This document shows positions 51,140-63,342 of a stretch of DNA of 64,000 nt, piece by piece. Every line of letters begins with the position of its first letter. Position 1 is the stretch's first letter. The DNA lies in assembly GCF_024713945.1 (NCBI RefSeq), contig NC_134677.1, positions 6,079,001-6,143,000 on the forward strand, written 5' to 3'. The position numbers and the translations under genes were made by a program. This DNA is from Dermatophagoides farinae (taxonomy: Eukaryota > Arthropoda > Arachnida > Sarcoptiformes > Pyroglyphidae). Below the pieces are notes generated by a model that searched no databases, was not told the DNA's origin, and worked only from the letters and a program-made list of their open reading frames with translations.

Positions 51140-52069
51140 ACTATAGTCTTTCATTAATAAAATATTTAATATTTAACATTAAAAGTGAGAATAATGTTTC
51201 CAATTATAACTCAATTTCGTCCTTTTTTATATATGAAACAGAAATTAATTAAAATTTTTATATACTTGATAATAAACATTCCATTATTTTTTGTTTTTTT
51301 ATGATCGAATCGTAAACTGATTAATGTACATCACAGAGAAAATTTAATTTATGAATTTTGATGAATAAAGTAACAATTATAAAAAAAAACATAAAAATCA
51401 ATCATTTTTGAAATCGGAATGATCTGTTTCGGCTTTTGGATATCACGGAAAAAATAATGGGTTCGAATCATTGATAACCATCGAAAATTGTCGACAATCG
51501 ATATATCGATATCGTTGCACGCAGATGGTCGTGGTGTTGATGATGATGCCGTTGTTTGTTGATGTGGTTTATATTTGATTTTGCTATCATCAATTATCTT
51601 TATTTATATGGTTTTATCATAATAAAAGTCATCATCATCATCATCATTCAATTCAAAATTACTAAAAATTACAAATATAAAACCTATCATCATATTCTTT
51701 AGCATAGTCAAAACAATTTAATTTCATCAGAAAAATCAGTTTCAATGGAATTGCAATCCATGATTTCATCCGGCACAATTTAAAAATACATACAAACACA
51801 AGCATATGTTGTCAAGTACTTACGTCACCTTTTTGGTATCGTTATTATTCATCAAATGATATCTATCAATTGTTATCATTGTAGTTTCCGTTTTGGAAAT
51901 GACAAATCAAAACTTTTTCATGTATGAAAAATGAAACGGCAAGAAAATACAGACAACGTTAATTCATTGCCATAATGTATTTTAATTTTTATTTGATTAC
52001 AATTGTTGTTGACATATTATATTATATAAATTTTATTTCTTTTATTGCTGGACATCAGAATAAGAAAAA
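51140..52069. other. Spacer between RILP-like gene and DENND4
   Basis: AT-rich, with a CAT run near 51,630 and a DRE-like word near 51,504. No coding exon seen. Confidence 0.55.
51504..51511 (+). promoter_or_regulatory. DRE-like motif TATCGATA
   Basis: Exact match to the DREF/BEAF recognition word used in arthropod housekeeping promoters, nested in a palindromic block (ATCGATATATCGATATCG). It lies about 560 bases before the DENND4 start codon, so it is only suggestive. Confidence 0.3.
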
Positions 52070-55000
52070 ATGAATGAAAATCGAATATCCGATTATTTTG
52101 TTGTATCTGGCGTGGCCGAAACTGATCGCCATTATGAATCAGCATATCAGCCAACATTGGATCCAATAACGGACATAACTGTGATAAATCGTAGCCAGGA
52201 ACCAGTACCACATGGATATTATTGTGTCGAAAAAACTCCATATGATCATGAAGCCAATCTCAATCATGGTAGTATTCAAGGATCAAAATTTTTCATCTGT
52301 TTTAAACGTGGTCGTGACAAGCCACCATTATTGGATATCGGTGTTTTACATGCTGAATGTGAAACAATGAGTCCGGAATGTAAAATGATAAAACGTACTC
52401 CATCTGGGTTTACTGCAAATTTAAATACGGTTGGAACGACAAAAATATATTTAACATATAGACGTTCAACAAAAATGACACCTTACAATCAACTAGTTGT
52501 CACAGATATTTGCGTTATATTGACCAGTAAAAATGAATCTCCTCCACATGCATTTTGTTTGATTGAAAAAAATTTAAATAAGGGCTATCTTGCATTTAGA
52601 TCTGATGCATATTTATGCTATAAAAAATGCATGGATCGGCCTCCACATCTTTTATACAACCCAATTATCATCGATCGTTTCCCAAATGAAGAGAATCCAC
52701 AGTATCCATTGCCACAAAATTTGCCTTTGTTTTGTCTTCCAATGGGCGCATCAATTGAATGTTGGCCCAAGAATGATTCGATTGGTCTTTCATATTCAAC
52801 GTTCATATTGACCACAAGCGTGGGCACTAAAATTTATGGAACCTTGTTGAATTATTACGAAGAGATTGAGCCAAATTTGTTGACCAATGATGAATTGATA
52901 CAACTTGAATTTGTAGATGACCCTAAAGATGAAGAAAAAATTGCAAATGCACTAGAAGAAAAAAGTCTGCAAAGAATAAAATCAATGTGTATCTTATCTC
53001 AGTGGCCCTTTTTTAATCAGTTTAAAAATTTTTTGAATTTTATATATCAAAACTTTATCTGCAAACCTTCAACCGTTCCAATTGAATTCTATGTGTTTCA
53101 TTTCATGAAGAGCATTCCTTTTCCAACACCGGATCGTCCAAACATAATGGTCAATCTTGGTGCATCAAATGATGATTTACTTTTTTCACATAATTTCGAT
53201 GATTTTCCCATTCCTTCGAACGGAGCTTCATTCAAAAAATTATTACAAAATCTTGGAGCTGATAATTGTCTCTATTTATTATTATTCATGTTAACTGAAC
53301 AGAAGATATTAATTCATTCATTACGATTGAGTATTTTGACAGAAATCGCTGAAGCTCTTGTATCAATGATATTTCCATTCAATTGGAATTGTCCATATAT
53401 TCCACTATGTCCGTTGAATTTGGCCGGTGTTCTCAATGCTCCATTACCGTTTATTGTCGGCATTTATTCACAGTATTTTGATTATTTTGAGCCACCATCC
53501 GATGTAATATCGATAAGTTTAGATACACGAGCTATTCATATATCTGACACGAAAAGAATGCTCAATTTGGATATATTGCCCCGAAAAAATATAAAATTTC
53601 TCAAAGAAAAATTGGAGGAAATAACGAGAAAAATTGATCAAAGTGTTAAAAGCAAAGAACGTGATGGAAACATAAGAAGAAAATTTGACAAACAAATAGA
53701 GATCGAAATTCAAGAAGCTTTCCTTTATTTCATGGCTTCGATAATGAAAGATTTTCAACATTATCTAAAACCGATTACCGCTGCACCTAAAGTTGGAGCT
53801 ACTGATCCAACAACATTGTTTGATTTTGAGGGCTTTCTTCAAGCACACCAAGCGAATATTGGTTTTTATAGTCAACTAACGAGAACACAAATGTTCACCA
53901 AATTTATTGAAGAACGATCGTTAGTATCTGATAAGGACATAAGTCTGGCATTTTTCGATGACTGTATCGAAAAGGTTGAAAAATATGAGGATATGAATCT
54001 TAAAAGAATTTCCAAATTGAATTTAATCAATTTCGAAGATCGTGGAAAATCCTCTAAAACCGTGTTCATTTCATTACCATTCCTTATAAATGAAACTGAT
54101 CATCAAGAACCAAAATTTTTTGATGGACGATTTAAAAAAGATTTGTTTAAAAAGTAAGTGTTTCCTATAGGAAAATATCGTTTCCCTATTTTTAAATCTT
54201 ATTTTTTAAAAAGATTTCAGGCAAAGTTTCCTGTAAATGAAAACGTCGCTGATATGAACCCGGTCATAAATTCATTTGTCGATTGTACAGATTCACCGGC
54301 AATGACTACAGCCAAATTCGATTCGGAATTACAATGTTACATGTTTACTCGAAGAGCTAAACATGAGATATTGAAAGCACAGAGGATTGCACAACAATCA
54401 TCTAGATCTGCAAGTGAATGGGCTAAATGTTTACTTATAAATGCTTACAGTTTATGGTTCACACATTTTCCAGCATTTTCCTATTCCTTGATCCAAATGC
54501 AAAAATCAGATCCAAAATCAATCAAGCCACTGTCAATCGCATACCAGGCATTACAACGTATGCAAACGATGGATTTTTCTGTACCAGATGAATCTTGTTA
54601 TCGTATCCTAATGATTCTTTGTTGCATACATAATCGTCCTGCATTAGCCGTCAAAATATTTTTGGATATGAAAAAATACAAAGTTAAACTTAATGCAATC
54701 ACTTATGGCTATTATAACAAGGCTGTTTTAGATGGAAACTGGCCCACTGATTATGGTGATTTTAGACATAAAAAATCCCGATGGATTAAGCTCTACAATG
54801 TGATGCGGGTTGCAATGCATTTCAAGATAAAATATCTTGATACTGGAAAAACTACCGAATCTTCAAATTCATTAATTGGGTCTTTGAATGAAAATATTGT
54901 CAGAAAAAAAGCGAAATCTCTTTTCTCGACTAAAACTGGACAAACTTCAATGATTGTTGATCATTGTTCTAGTGCTGGATTATTGTGGATTTCCGATCGA

Positions 55001-57047
55001 ATCGATTCTTCCATTGCAAAATCTAACTTTGGACTTTATCAGAAAAAGTATAAAAGTTTTGTTGATGTAAACATCACTCAAGAAGAATTTGTTGACATAT
55101 TAAATGATTTAAAGACCCTTAGAAATAATCAAATTAAAATTGTACCAGAAATGAATTTGAAAGAATCTGCATCTGAAGTATCGGTTAAAGCTGGCTCAGA
55201 AAATGATAGTGTTTCGGAAATGAAACTTTTCTCAAATTCGTTCGTGACACCATTAAAAGAGACATTGGTCAACATGGATTTCAGCAAAAGTCCTGTTGCT
55301 GACAAATTACGATCCAGTTTTCGTATCGCAAAAAATTTCACTAGATCTCGATACAGTAAGTAGAATATGATGCATTTCAATCTCTGAAATAATTTTTTAC
55401 AATTAGGTTTTGCTCGTTCTACTTTTTCCGATTCGGAAAAAAATCTAAACAAAATTGGTTCTTTGTTTGTGAAATCAGACGCAAAATCAAATAATGTTCA
55501 TGCAAGCCCTCCGCGATTACCTCGATCATCGACATTACCACAAACATTCCAAACATCAACTCCAGTAAATGAAATGTCGATGAAATCGCAATTTCAAAAT
55601 TATGGAATGAGTTCACCATCCGAATATTTCTATTCTACAGTCAAATCAATTGGTGGCAGGATTAATGAATTTAAATTATCATTAGGAACTTCTAGTATGA
55701 ATTCTCCAGTCAAATTTACTATGATGAATGCCGTCACTTCTCGCTTGAGTCTAAAAAATGATGATGAAAATTTAAATTTGTCAATAGATAATTTGCTAGA
55801 CCAATTTGACGAGAATTCGTTCAATATGGGCAAATATCAACATGTTTTGAATGAATATTATACAAAATCATTGGAATTATTTCAAACAGAAGAAACTTTA
55901 TCATCGACTTCAACGATTGACCGAATTATTTGGAATGTCGAAATGATCTCCTGCACAATTTGTCGTGGCTGTCAATCAATCATCTATGATGAAGAAATCA
56001 TGTCCCAATGGCTGCCCGATGATTCTAATCTCAACACTTGCTGTATTCACTGCAAAGCAACATTCGTACCATCTTTGACTATTTACATTGAGGTTGGTCT
56101 TGTTTGTTTGTTTTTTTTGATGTATCATTTTGAATTTGGATTGTTACTCCAATTAATAGGATTATCGGTGCATAAATGATCAACAGCCACTGTCTGGTCA
56201 TTCATTGGATCCTATATCTGTACCTTATCTTAGTCCATTGGTGTTGCGCAAAGAATTGGAAAACATATTGAATGGAGAAAGCTATTCTAGTCTAATTCTG
56301 CCAAAATTTGTTGATGATCATCCAATCGTTTATTGGAATCTTGTTTGGTACTTTACTCGATTAAATTTCCCATCACACATTTATGAATTAGCATTGTGTG
56401 CAACAAGCTTAAATTCTCCTGAATTCATCAAGGTTATATATTAAATGATAGATTAAATTTTACATATATTCTCATAAATTCATTTCTTTCATACAGATAT
56501 CTAATCAATATGGCTATAATTTCAAGAATGTTTGTGTTACTTGTATGTGGGATAATGAAAAATTCTATCAAAATATTCCGTTACATCAACAATGGTTAAA
56601 AATGAAAAATGCCGAATTAGAAACCATGAGTCCAGAAATGTTGGATTTTAAAAATCTTTGTCAACAATTGATCCAATTAATCAAAGAACGTGAATTGTTT
56701 AAGCCAATACAGTTTTTGATTTCAGAACGGAATAAACTCAAAAAACTGCCCGGAGTGGACCTGAAAAATTTGAATAGCTTGTATCGAGAATTGATGTTTT
56801 TAAATTTGATACAAGATCCACCTGCACTCAGTGTCGGTATGTTATTCTATTTTATTTATGAATTCAATTAATCATGTTTCATTATTTAGATTCATTTGAT
56901 GAAGAATATCGATCAGCATTTGAATCATTAACAAATAAAGATAAAGAATCATTGATCCGCATTGACAATCCACTACCTAATGGTGCAATATATTGTCGAA
57001 ATTTGTTCAAACCACTGGCATTGATTCGACCACCGCCACCAACTTGA
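52070..57047 (+). CDS. DENND4: DENND4 / Crag Rab guanine-nucleotide exchange factor
   Basis: Predicted 1,551 residues in six exons: 52070-54153, 54214-55355, 55407-56092, 56187-56432, 56497-56836 and 56890-57047; all phases close. The order is MABP domain ([39 protein letters not shown]), then uDENN ([19 protein letters not shown]-like block), DENN core ([33 protein letters not shown]), dDENN ([15 protein letters not shown]), then a PPR-like helical region ([20 protein letters not shown]) and a C-terminal zinc-type block ([16 protein letters not shown]). The final block [17 protein letters not shown] is characteristic of DENND4. Crag/DENND4 activates Rab10 (and Rab11 in fly photoreceptors) for basolateral and basement-membrane secretion. 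Human paralogues are 1,500-1,900 residues. Confidence 0.92.
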
Positions 57048-57286
57048 TCAACTATAAGATGTTATATTTTTATCATTTGTCTAAACATTAATTATTGTTT
57101 TTTTTTAAACAAAAACTTTTGTAAATTCCTTATTTTGCATTCATTCGACATTGCAAAAAATGAATTTTAATTCAATTTTTTTTGGAACTTTTTTTGAATA
57201 TAAAATCGAAGAATAGTTTGGGCATATATTGTTTTTGTGCAGTGCTATTGATTGTTTTGTTTTTTTTAAGTTTGAAAATACGAAAA

Positions 57287-58654
57287 ATGTCAAAAGGTAA
57301 AAGCGATGAGCGAATACAAGAAACTTCGATATTGTTCAAAAATCCGTTTGTTAGCGAAACGAATGTTAAAGAGGTTGAACATCAAAATTTAAAGCGACAA
57401 GTTTTAGAACCAAAGATTAGTTTTACTGTAATTAATAGACAGCAAACGATGCTTAAAGAAGCTAATGAAACAATTCAAGATGCCTATTGTTATTTGAAAG
57501 CTAGAGAAAGTGAACTATCGCTAAGAAGTGCAACCCGAATGAGCATTCGAGCATCTCATGAATATATTCTTTATTACAAGATTGGCCATCTTTATATTCG
57601 TCCAATGGGTGTTTTTTCCGGTGTATTAGAGGATGATTTCCACGAAATTATTCCATACAGTTTTAGACGTAGTAATGGTGAATTGGATTGGTTAAACTAT
57701 TTGCCTAATGATTTGACTTTGGCTTACGATTATAATTTCATCACTGGAACTTCAAACGGTTCACCAAAATCTGTGATGATCATGACAAACGACAGTGGTA
57801 AAGTATTTGTATTTGGCGAAATGTATCGTGGTTTTGTATTTGGTTCACCATCAACCTTGGAATTGAAAGGACGATTATATATGGGTCAGACAAGTACGGA
57901 TGGGTCAGTAAAGGAAGATTCGCTTAAATCAAGCTGTGTGATTGAAGTGAACAAAGGCTCAATGGTGGTTTTTATTTGTGATTTTTCCCATATCATCATT
58001 CTGCCAGATCGTGATTGCCAAATGACAGTTAAGGCTTTATTAAAAGAATCTGAAAAATCTCTAAAAAAAAGTACAAAAACACCTGACCAGAAGTCAAAAC
58101 GGTCATCGCGTAAAAAACCTAAAAATATCAAAATTTCTATAAGAGAAATTACTAAGACGACAACCACAACAGCGGGTGAAACTCTGCCATTAAAAACAGA
58201 AATAAATGATCTTCCTTCTCCTGATAAAATCTTAGAGAAAATGGATCTTAAAATTCCAATGAAAACACCCACCAAGGTCTCGAATAAAGAAGGTGAAATT
58301 AAAAAAAAGAGATCCAAGTCACAAACATCAAAGAAAAAAAATCGAGAAAAATCTAAACTATCGCTAAACAAAACTTTGGTGAATAAAGACGCTTCGAAAA
58401 TCAAGAAGCCCGATAAAAGATCGAAATCCAAAATAAAAAAATCAAAATCTTCTAAATCAAAACTAGGGATGTTTTTTCGATCGAAAAAATCACGAAGTAA
58501 AACAGATTCATCAAAAAGCTTAAAAACAAAATCGATAACCAAAATGAAAAGTCCGATAAAAAATTCGGAAAAAATGAATTCAGCTAACAGTTCATCCACA
58601 TATAAAACCATTCAAAGTGAAGATGTTAAAATGAAAATGAATAAAACCAAATGA
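57287..58654 (+). CDS. Unrecognised protein with beta-rich core and Lys/Ser-rich tail (tandem copy 1)
   Basis: Predicted 455 residues from the ATG at 57,287, single exon. I do not recognise the family. The central part (residues about 75-260) looks like a beta-rich domain: YILYYKIGHLYIRPMGVFSG, SVMIMTNDSGKVFVFGEMYR, SMVVFICDFSHIIILPDRD. The C-terminal 190 residues are strongly basic and Ser-rich (many KSK, SKSK, RSKK blocks), reminiscent of nuclear or chromatin-binding tails, though function is unknown. The open frame extends upstream of the ATG through a hydrophobic segment (LGIYCFCAVLLIVLFFLSLK) without a start codon. An ATG at 57,160 would be in frame if the T8 run at 57,176-57,183 were one base shorter, giving a signal-anchored protein. 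It shares the short motif ILPDxDxQMT with the next gene. Confidence 0.7.
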   Translation: MSKGKSDERIQETSILFKNPFVSETNVKEVEHQNLKRQVLEPKISFTVINRQQTMLKEANETIQDAYCYLKARESELSLRSATRMSIRASHEYILYYKIGHLYIRPMGVFSGVLEDDFHEIIPYSFRRSNGELDWLNYLPNDLTLAYDYNFITGTSNGSPKSVMIMTNDSGKVFVFGEMYRGFVFGSPSTLELKGRLYMGQTSTDGSVKEDSLKSSCVIEVNKGSMVVFICDFSHIIILPDRDCQMTVKALLKESEKSLKKSTKTPDQKSKRSSRKKPKNIKISIREITKTTTTTAGETLPLKTEINDLPSPDKILEKMDLKIPMKTPTKVSNKEGEIKKKRSKSQTSKKKNREKSKLSLNKTLVNKDASKIKKPDKRSKSKIKKSKSSKSKLGMFFRSKKSRSKTDSSKSLKTKSITKMKSPIKNSEKMNSANSSSTYKTIQSEDVKMKMNKTK

Positions 58655-58779
58655 ACATTGTTTTGTTTTTTTTAGAATTTAAATTCGAAATAAATTAATT
58701 GAATTTTGTTTGTTGATTGAATTCTATTTAAGACGTCGTTTTGTAAAAGAAATTACCAATTTTTGTTTAAATCGTTGAA
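58655..58779. other. Short spacer between the two tandem genes
   Basis: 125 bases. It has AATAAA at about 58,689, fitting a polyadenylation signal for copy 1, so copy 2 has a very compact promoter. Confidence 0.5.
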
Positions 58780-59382
58780 ATGTCAATAGTCAAAGATGAA
58801 GCCGACAATCAAGAGCATCGATTAGAGGAACCATTATCAGCATCTTCAAGAAGTCAGGAATCAATTCAATTTAAATTTCAATTGCCTCAAAATGCATCAA
58901 GCAATCGCGAAATTGCTGATAATGAAATTTCAAATATTCAACAACTGTTGCAACAACAAAAAAATGATTCAAAATGGTCGGTAAAGACTACAGATGATAA
59001 AAAGAATGTCAATATTTTCATACTTCCTGATAGTGATTTTCAAATGACCTTAAGATTTCTCAAAGATGATACGGATGATAAATCGCAAAAATGTCCAGTT
59101 TGTAATTCAAATATTTTCCTTTCGAAATTTAAAAACTCAGATAGACTAGATACCAAATCGAAAGAAGCTATTAATTCTGATTCGTTTTCTAAGTTTTTCA
59201 ACAAAAATGAAGAAGAAACAGAATATGATGAGGATGATGATGATCGATCGGAATCCAACCAAAAATCATCAAACAAGAGTGGAAACAAGCGAACACGAAA
59301 AACAAAATCAAAAAAACGAAAATCTTCAAAAACCACAAGACGACGTAGTCGTTCATCTATTTCTAAATTAAAATCTCGATAA
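58780..59382 (+). CDS. Unrecognised small protein with basic tail (tandem copy 2)
   Basis: Predicted 200 residues, single exon, first ATG. The N-terminal 45 residues are Ser/Gln/Asn-rich and disordered. The middle (residues about 70-95) has NVNIFILPDSDFQMTLRFL, which resembles FSHIIILPDRDCQMTVKALL in the preceding gene, followed by a lone CPVC knuckle. An acidic patch (TEYDEDDDDRSES) precedes a very basic tail (GNKRTRKTKSKKRKSSKTTR and RRRSRSSISKLKSR) like nuclear-localisation or nucleic-acid-binding tails. I infer that it is a diverged, shortened tandem paralogue of its neighbour. No known family is recognised. Confidence 0.68.
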   Translation: MSIVKDEADNQEHRLEEPLSASSRSQESIQFKFQLPQNASSNREIADNEISNIQQLLQQQKNDSKWSVKTTDDKKNVNIFILPDSDFQMTLRFLKDDTDDKSQKCPVCNSNIFLSKFKNSDRLDTKSKEAINSDSFSKFFNKNEEETEYDEDDDDRSESNQKSSNKSGNKRTRKTKSKKRKSSKTTRRRSRSSISKLKSR

Positions 59383-60739
59383 TCACACAATTCTAAAACC
59401 TGACACTTCATTGTCGTTGATAGAGATAAAATAAATAATGAAAAGACCTCATCAGAGAAATTTACATTAAAAATTGAAATTCAATGTGTAAGATCCGTGT
59501 TCCAAACTTGGTATTAATTATTCTAAATTATTGCATAAGATGCAATACATTATACTTACGAATATGATTACAACCAATACTTACAATACTAATATCTCAT
59601 ATCTCATATATATAGTTTAATGTGGTCCCGAATGGTGGTAATGAATGAATGAAAATCCAGCAGTGGATCCATTTTTATGAGCTTGTTTGTGTTAGTGTGT
59701 GTGTGTGTGTGTGTTCGCTTTTGTCCTACATAAAATTGACTCTCCATAACTCGGTATCACATTTTTGTTGTATATATAGACGAATGTATATTTTTGACGA
59801 CGAAGATGTTATTGAAATGAAAGAGAAAATCTCTCCTGTTTTCCATTGTATTGAATTGAATCGGATGAATGATGATGATGATGTTGATGAAAAATATTTT
59901 TTTTGTACACAAACTCATTTCGATTTAAATGGATGAAACATTTGTTTTTTTGTATATTTTTATGAATTTCATTTATTGACGATCCATAAGTTTTGTCTAC
60001 TATCTATTTGGTTTGGTTCTAGGTTATTGTTTTTTTTTCATTCAATTTCGTTTCGTGTAAAGTGTGTTTATTTTTTTTCATTTAATGATGAATTATAATC
60101 TTTGATGGATAACATAATTGCAACCATTAGCCCTTTGGTGAAATATAAAAAGTATGCTGTAAATTGCATAGTCTTCACACTATCAATGCGATTCTATGAT
60201 AAAAGTGTTGAGCAACAAAACAACTCTATTATTATTTTCAACGAATCCGATTACCCGTTGTAAACAAAAACAAACTTTCTGAAAAAATTACATGCATTGA
60301 ATAACAGAAGAAATTTTTTCTTGATCCCCCAGGCCGATTGCCTGAAGTATAAACTAATCTTTTGGATTTATTTCCAACTTTCATTTTACTTGTATAAAAT
60401 AACGACTATAATCCCGAATGGATGTTGAGATTTCTTCGATGAACAACAATCCATTATTATTCGACTATTTACGTTTATGACAAAAAAATGCTCCCAACAT
60501 TTCCAATAATACTCTATATTCCAATCTGACCAACCATCACAAAACAACATTTCTTTGAATTATAATATGTTATTGATTGAATCAAACAACCAACTCACCA
60601 AGAGAAAGACTGAATTTCCTCCGTTCTGGTTGTCGCCAAATCTTTTTGCTTAAATCCTGTAGTTTATTATTGATTGTCATTCACTTTATCTGACAGTCAT
60701 CAAAGATTTCAGACGTGAAACTCAATTTAATCTTCACCT
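59383..60739. other. Spacer upstream of the CUB/LDLa receptor gene
   Basis: About 1.36 kb, AT-rich with a GT array around 59,695-59,713. No coding exon supported. It should contain the receptor promoter. Confidence 0.55.
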
Positions 60740-62988
60740 ATGGAACAACAACTATTTTGGAATTCAACGATTATTCGTTTGAAAATCTTGAATAAATTTT
60801 CACTTTGTCATTTTATTGTTCTTGCCACATCCTTTATATTGATTGAAAAATTTGCCCTCGCCAATGGCAAGAATTCGTCCACATCAAATGGCAAACTAAT
60901 GCTCAATAAATTCTCTTTATTGGATGAGAATACTTTTATTGAAGAATCTCTTTTTCCCGAAAACGATTTTCGTTGTGGTTCAATAGTCAATCTTACAACT
61001 AAATATGGTTTCGTCAAGAACCCACACTACCCTAACAGTTATAAAGTTCCAATTGTTTGTCAATGGAACATTATCGGAACATCACCCGATGAAATTATAA
61101 CTATCAGGTAATATTGCTTTCATTATTGAAATTCTATCTTATTTTATCTGTTTCCGATAGCATTGACGAGCTTGATATAGAAAATCCGAATGAACATTCG
61201 AAATATTGCATAGATTCCATCGATTCAAAACAATGCTGTACCGTAAATTATCTACGAATTCAATCGTTGAATAGCGATCGGTATTTCTGCGGTAAATCAA
61301 TTCATAGTGCATCCAATGTTTATATTTCCGAAACAAATTTCGTCTCTGTCATATTCAATGCAACCTTAAATCAGAATAATGCTGTTGGATTTTATTTCTC
61401 TTATTTTATAACGCCTAAATCAAATACGCAATGTTATGCAAATGAATTTCATTGCCTTAATGACAAATGTATCCCGAAAAAATGGAAATGTAATAACAAG
61501 AATGAATGTGGTGATGGATCCGATGAAATGTCTTGTGACCTAACCTCGGATTTTATTAAATGCGACAATGATGATTCAATGGGCTATTATCACATCTCGA
61601 AACGATGTGATAATAAAATCGACTGCGAGAACAGATCAGATGAATTGAACTGTACATACTGTGATTCAAATCAGTTTCGATGCCTTTCTCCACAATCGTT
61701 GAACAAATGCATCAATCTCACATTGTTATGTAATGGCATTCCCGATTGTCAAGATTTTTCCGATGAAACAAAATGTAACCATTGTCCTAGTAAAAAAATA
61801 AGATGTGGTACAATGAATCATTGTTATGATCCGAAACTTCATCGATGTAATCGAATCCTCGATTGTCCGAACGGGGCTGACGAACTAAATTGTTTTGAAC
61901 ATTGTAAAGGTAAAATCATGTGTGCTTCTGGTGATGGATGTTATGATCTTGAAGAACGTTGCAATGGTATTGTCCAGTGTGCTGATTATTCAGATGAAAA
62001 AAATTGTACATTAGAGTTATGTCGACCAGATAAAGGTAGTTTCCTCTGCACAAATGGTAGATGCATACCATCAATTTGGTAAGTAAACTAATTCAATCAA
62101 ATTAATATCCTCATTCTTGTAATAATAACTCTCCATTTTAGGACATGTGATCGTTCAGCCGATTGTTATGATGGAAGTGATGAGATGCGTTGTCTAAAAA
62201 ACAGTGTCATTACTGCAGCCATAATTGGATCGTTAATTTGTGGCCTATTGATTGTGATTGCTATCAGCTGTGGTTGCAAATTAGTCGCGCTTAGACACTT
62301 GGAACAATATCGTACAACTATGGCTACGAATGTTTCAAATCCTGCTCCTTTTAGAAATATGGATTTCCCATTTCCATCTTCCGGTGATCTTGATGCCTCA
62401 TTATTTCGATTAGAACATTCTGTTTTATTTCGCGAACCACCACCTAGTTATGCATCAACCATGGGAGGATATCATGATGTAAATGGAATAAATAATTCGT
62501 ATATGGATCAATATCGAAGATATAGACGTCAAAGACGTTGTCGTCGAATGTTACGACGGCAACATCGAAATGCACAACAACAACAGTCGGTCGTCCCAAT
62601 TAACACCTCTACAAATTTGGTCATCAATCCTAGCCATTCAAATGATCATCTAAATGATCAACCAATAAATTCTCCGACTAGTGAGACAACAATTGACATC
62701 AATTCGATTGCCATGACGGAAAACACTCCTACAGCTCATCAAGACTATTTTAGACAGATAGAAGATCCAAACAGCAAAAAGAAGGAGGTTCTATCGAATG
62801 ATGAAGAGATTATTGATTCTAATAGTGATGTTGATCACAACCACATTCAATCGATAATAGTCGATTCCATAAATACTCAACAACACAGTAACAACAGTGG
62901 CAATCAAGACAATCTCAATATTGAGCTCGAACCTATTCCACATCTAAACAATTTCGACTGTGATTCTCAACCACTCATCAATAGATGA
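60740..62988 (+). CDS. CUB and LDLa repeat receptor, LRP3/10/12-like
   Basis: Predicted 710-residue type I membrane protein in three exons (60740-61107, 61161-62078, 62142-62988). An N-terminal hydrophobic segment (LCHFIVLATSFILIEKFALA) acts as signal peptide. A CUB domain follows (CGSIVNLTTKYGFVKNPHYP, then CQWNI), and then six LDL-receptor class A repeats (about residues 210-445) with Cys spacing and acidic DxSDE calcium motifs, for example CNNKNECGDGSDEMSC; repeat 4 has GADE. A membrane helix (VITAAIIGSLICGLLIVIA) is at about 448-470. The cytoplasmic tail begins CGCKLVALRHLEQYR and contains EPPPSYAST, a PPxY-type WW-binding motif, then an Arg-rich cluster and a Ser/Asn-rich end. Layout and the PPPSY element suggest the LRP3/LRP10/LRP12 group, but there is one CUB instead of two. 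Another arthropod CUB-LDLa receptor family is possible. Confidence 0.82.
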
Positions 62989-63342
62989 ATTAACGATGAT
63001 TTCTCATATTTTTCGTCATTTATTAATTGTTATAAATCCCTCCAACATTATTTGGTCTCATAGTAAGAACCAACTCATATTTGAACACTAATTCTGCATA
63101 AATACTCACTTTTATCGGTGATTATATTGTTCATATCAATATTATTTTACATTACATCATTATTGTTTTATTGTTATTTATTGTATATTGTCACTTTAAT
63201 CACTTAATCATAAAAATAAATCATGATGAATCATTCTAATCATAAAAAAACAATGATCAAGTAATCATAATAATAATAATTTTAAAATATGACAATCGAT
63301 TAATTAAACTCGATAAAAAATGGTGAATAATGAAATTTTAGT
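62989..63342. other. Convergent 3' spacer
   Basis: 354 AT-rich bases holding the 3' ends of the receptor and phosphatase genes. Nothing else seen. Confidence 0.6.

Noticed and set aside
51455-51475. GGTTCGAATC word resembling a tRNA B box
   Set aside because: No matching A box, acceptor stem or cloverleaf could be drawn around it.
57886-58611. 241-residue minus-strand open frame inside tandem copy 1
   Set aside because: It is the reverse complement of the Lys/Ser-rich coding tail, giving Phe/Leu/Asp-rich noise; the plus strand has a credible start and order.
59040-59411. 123-residue minus-strand open frame opposite tandem copy 2
   Set aside because: Complement of the basic tail; Ser and Phe-rich with no signature.
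59649-59936. 95-residue plus-strand frame with a Cys-Val run
   Set aside because: Built on a GT microsatellite; no domain.
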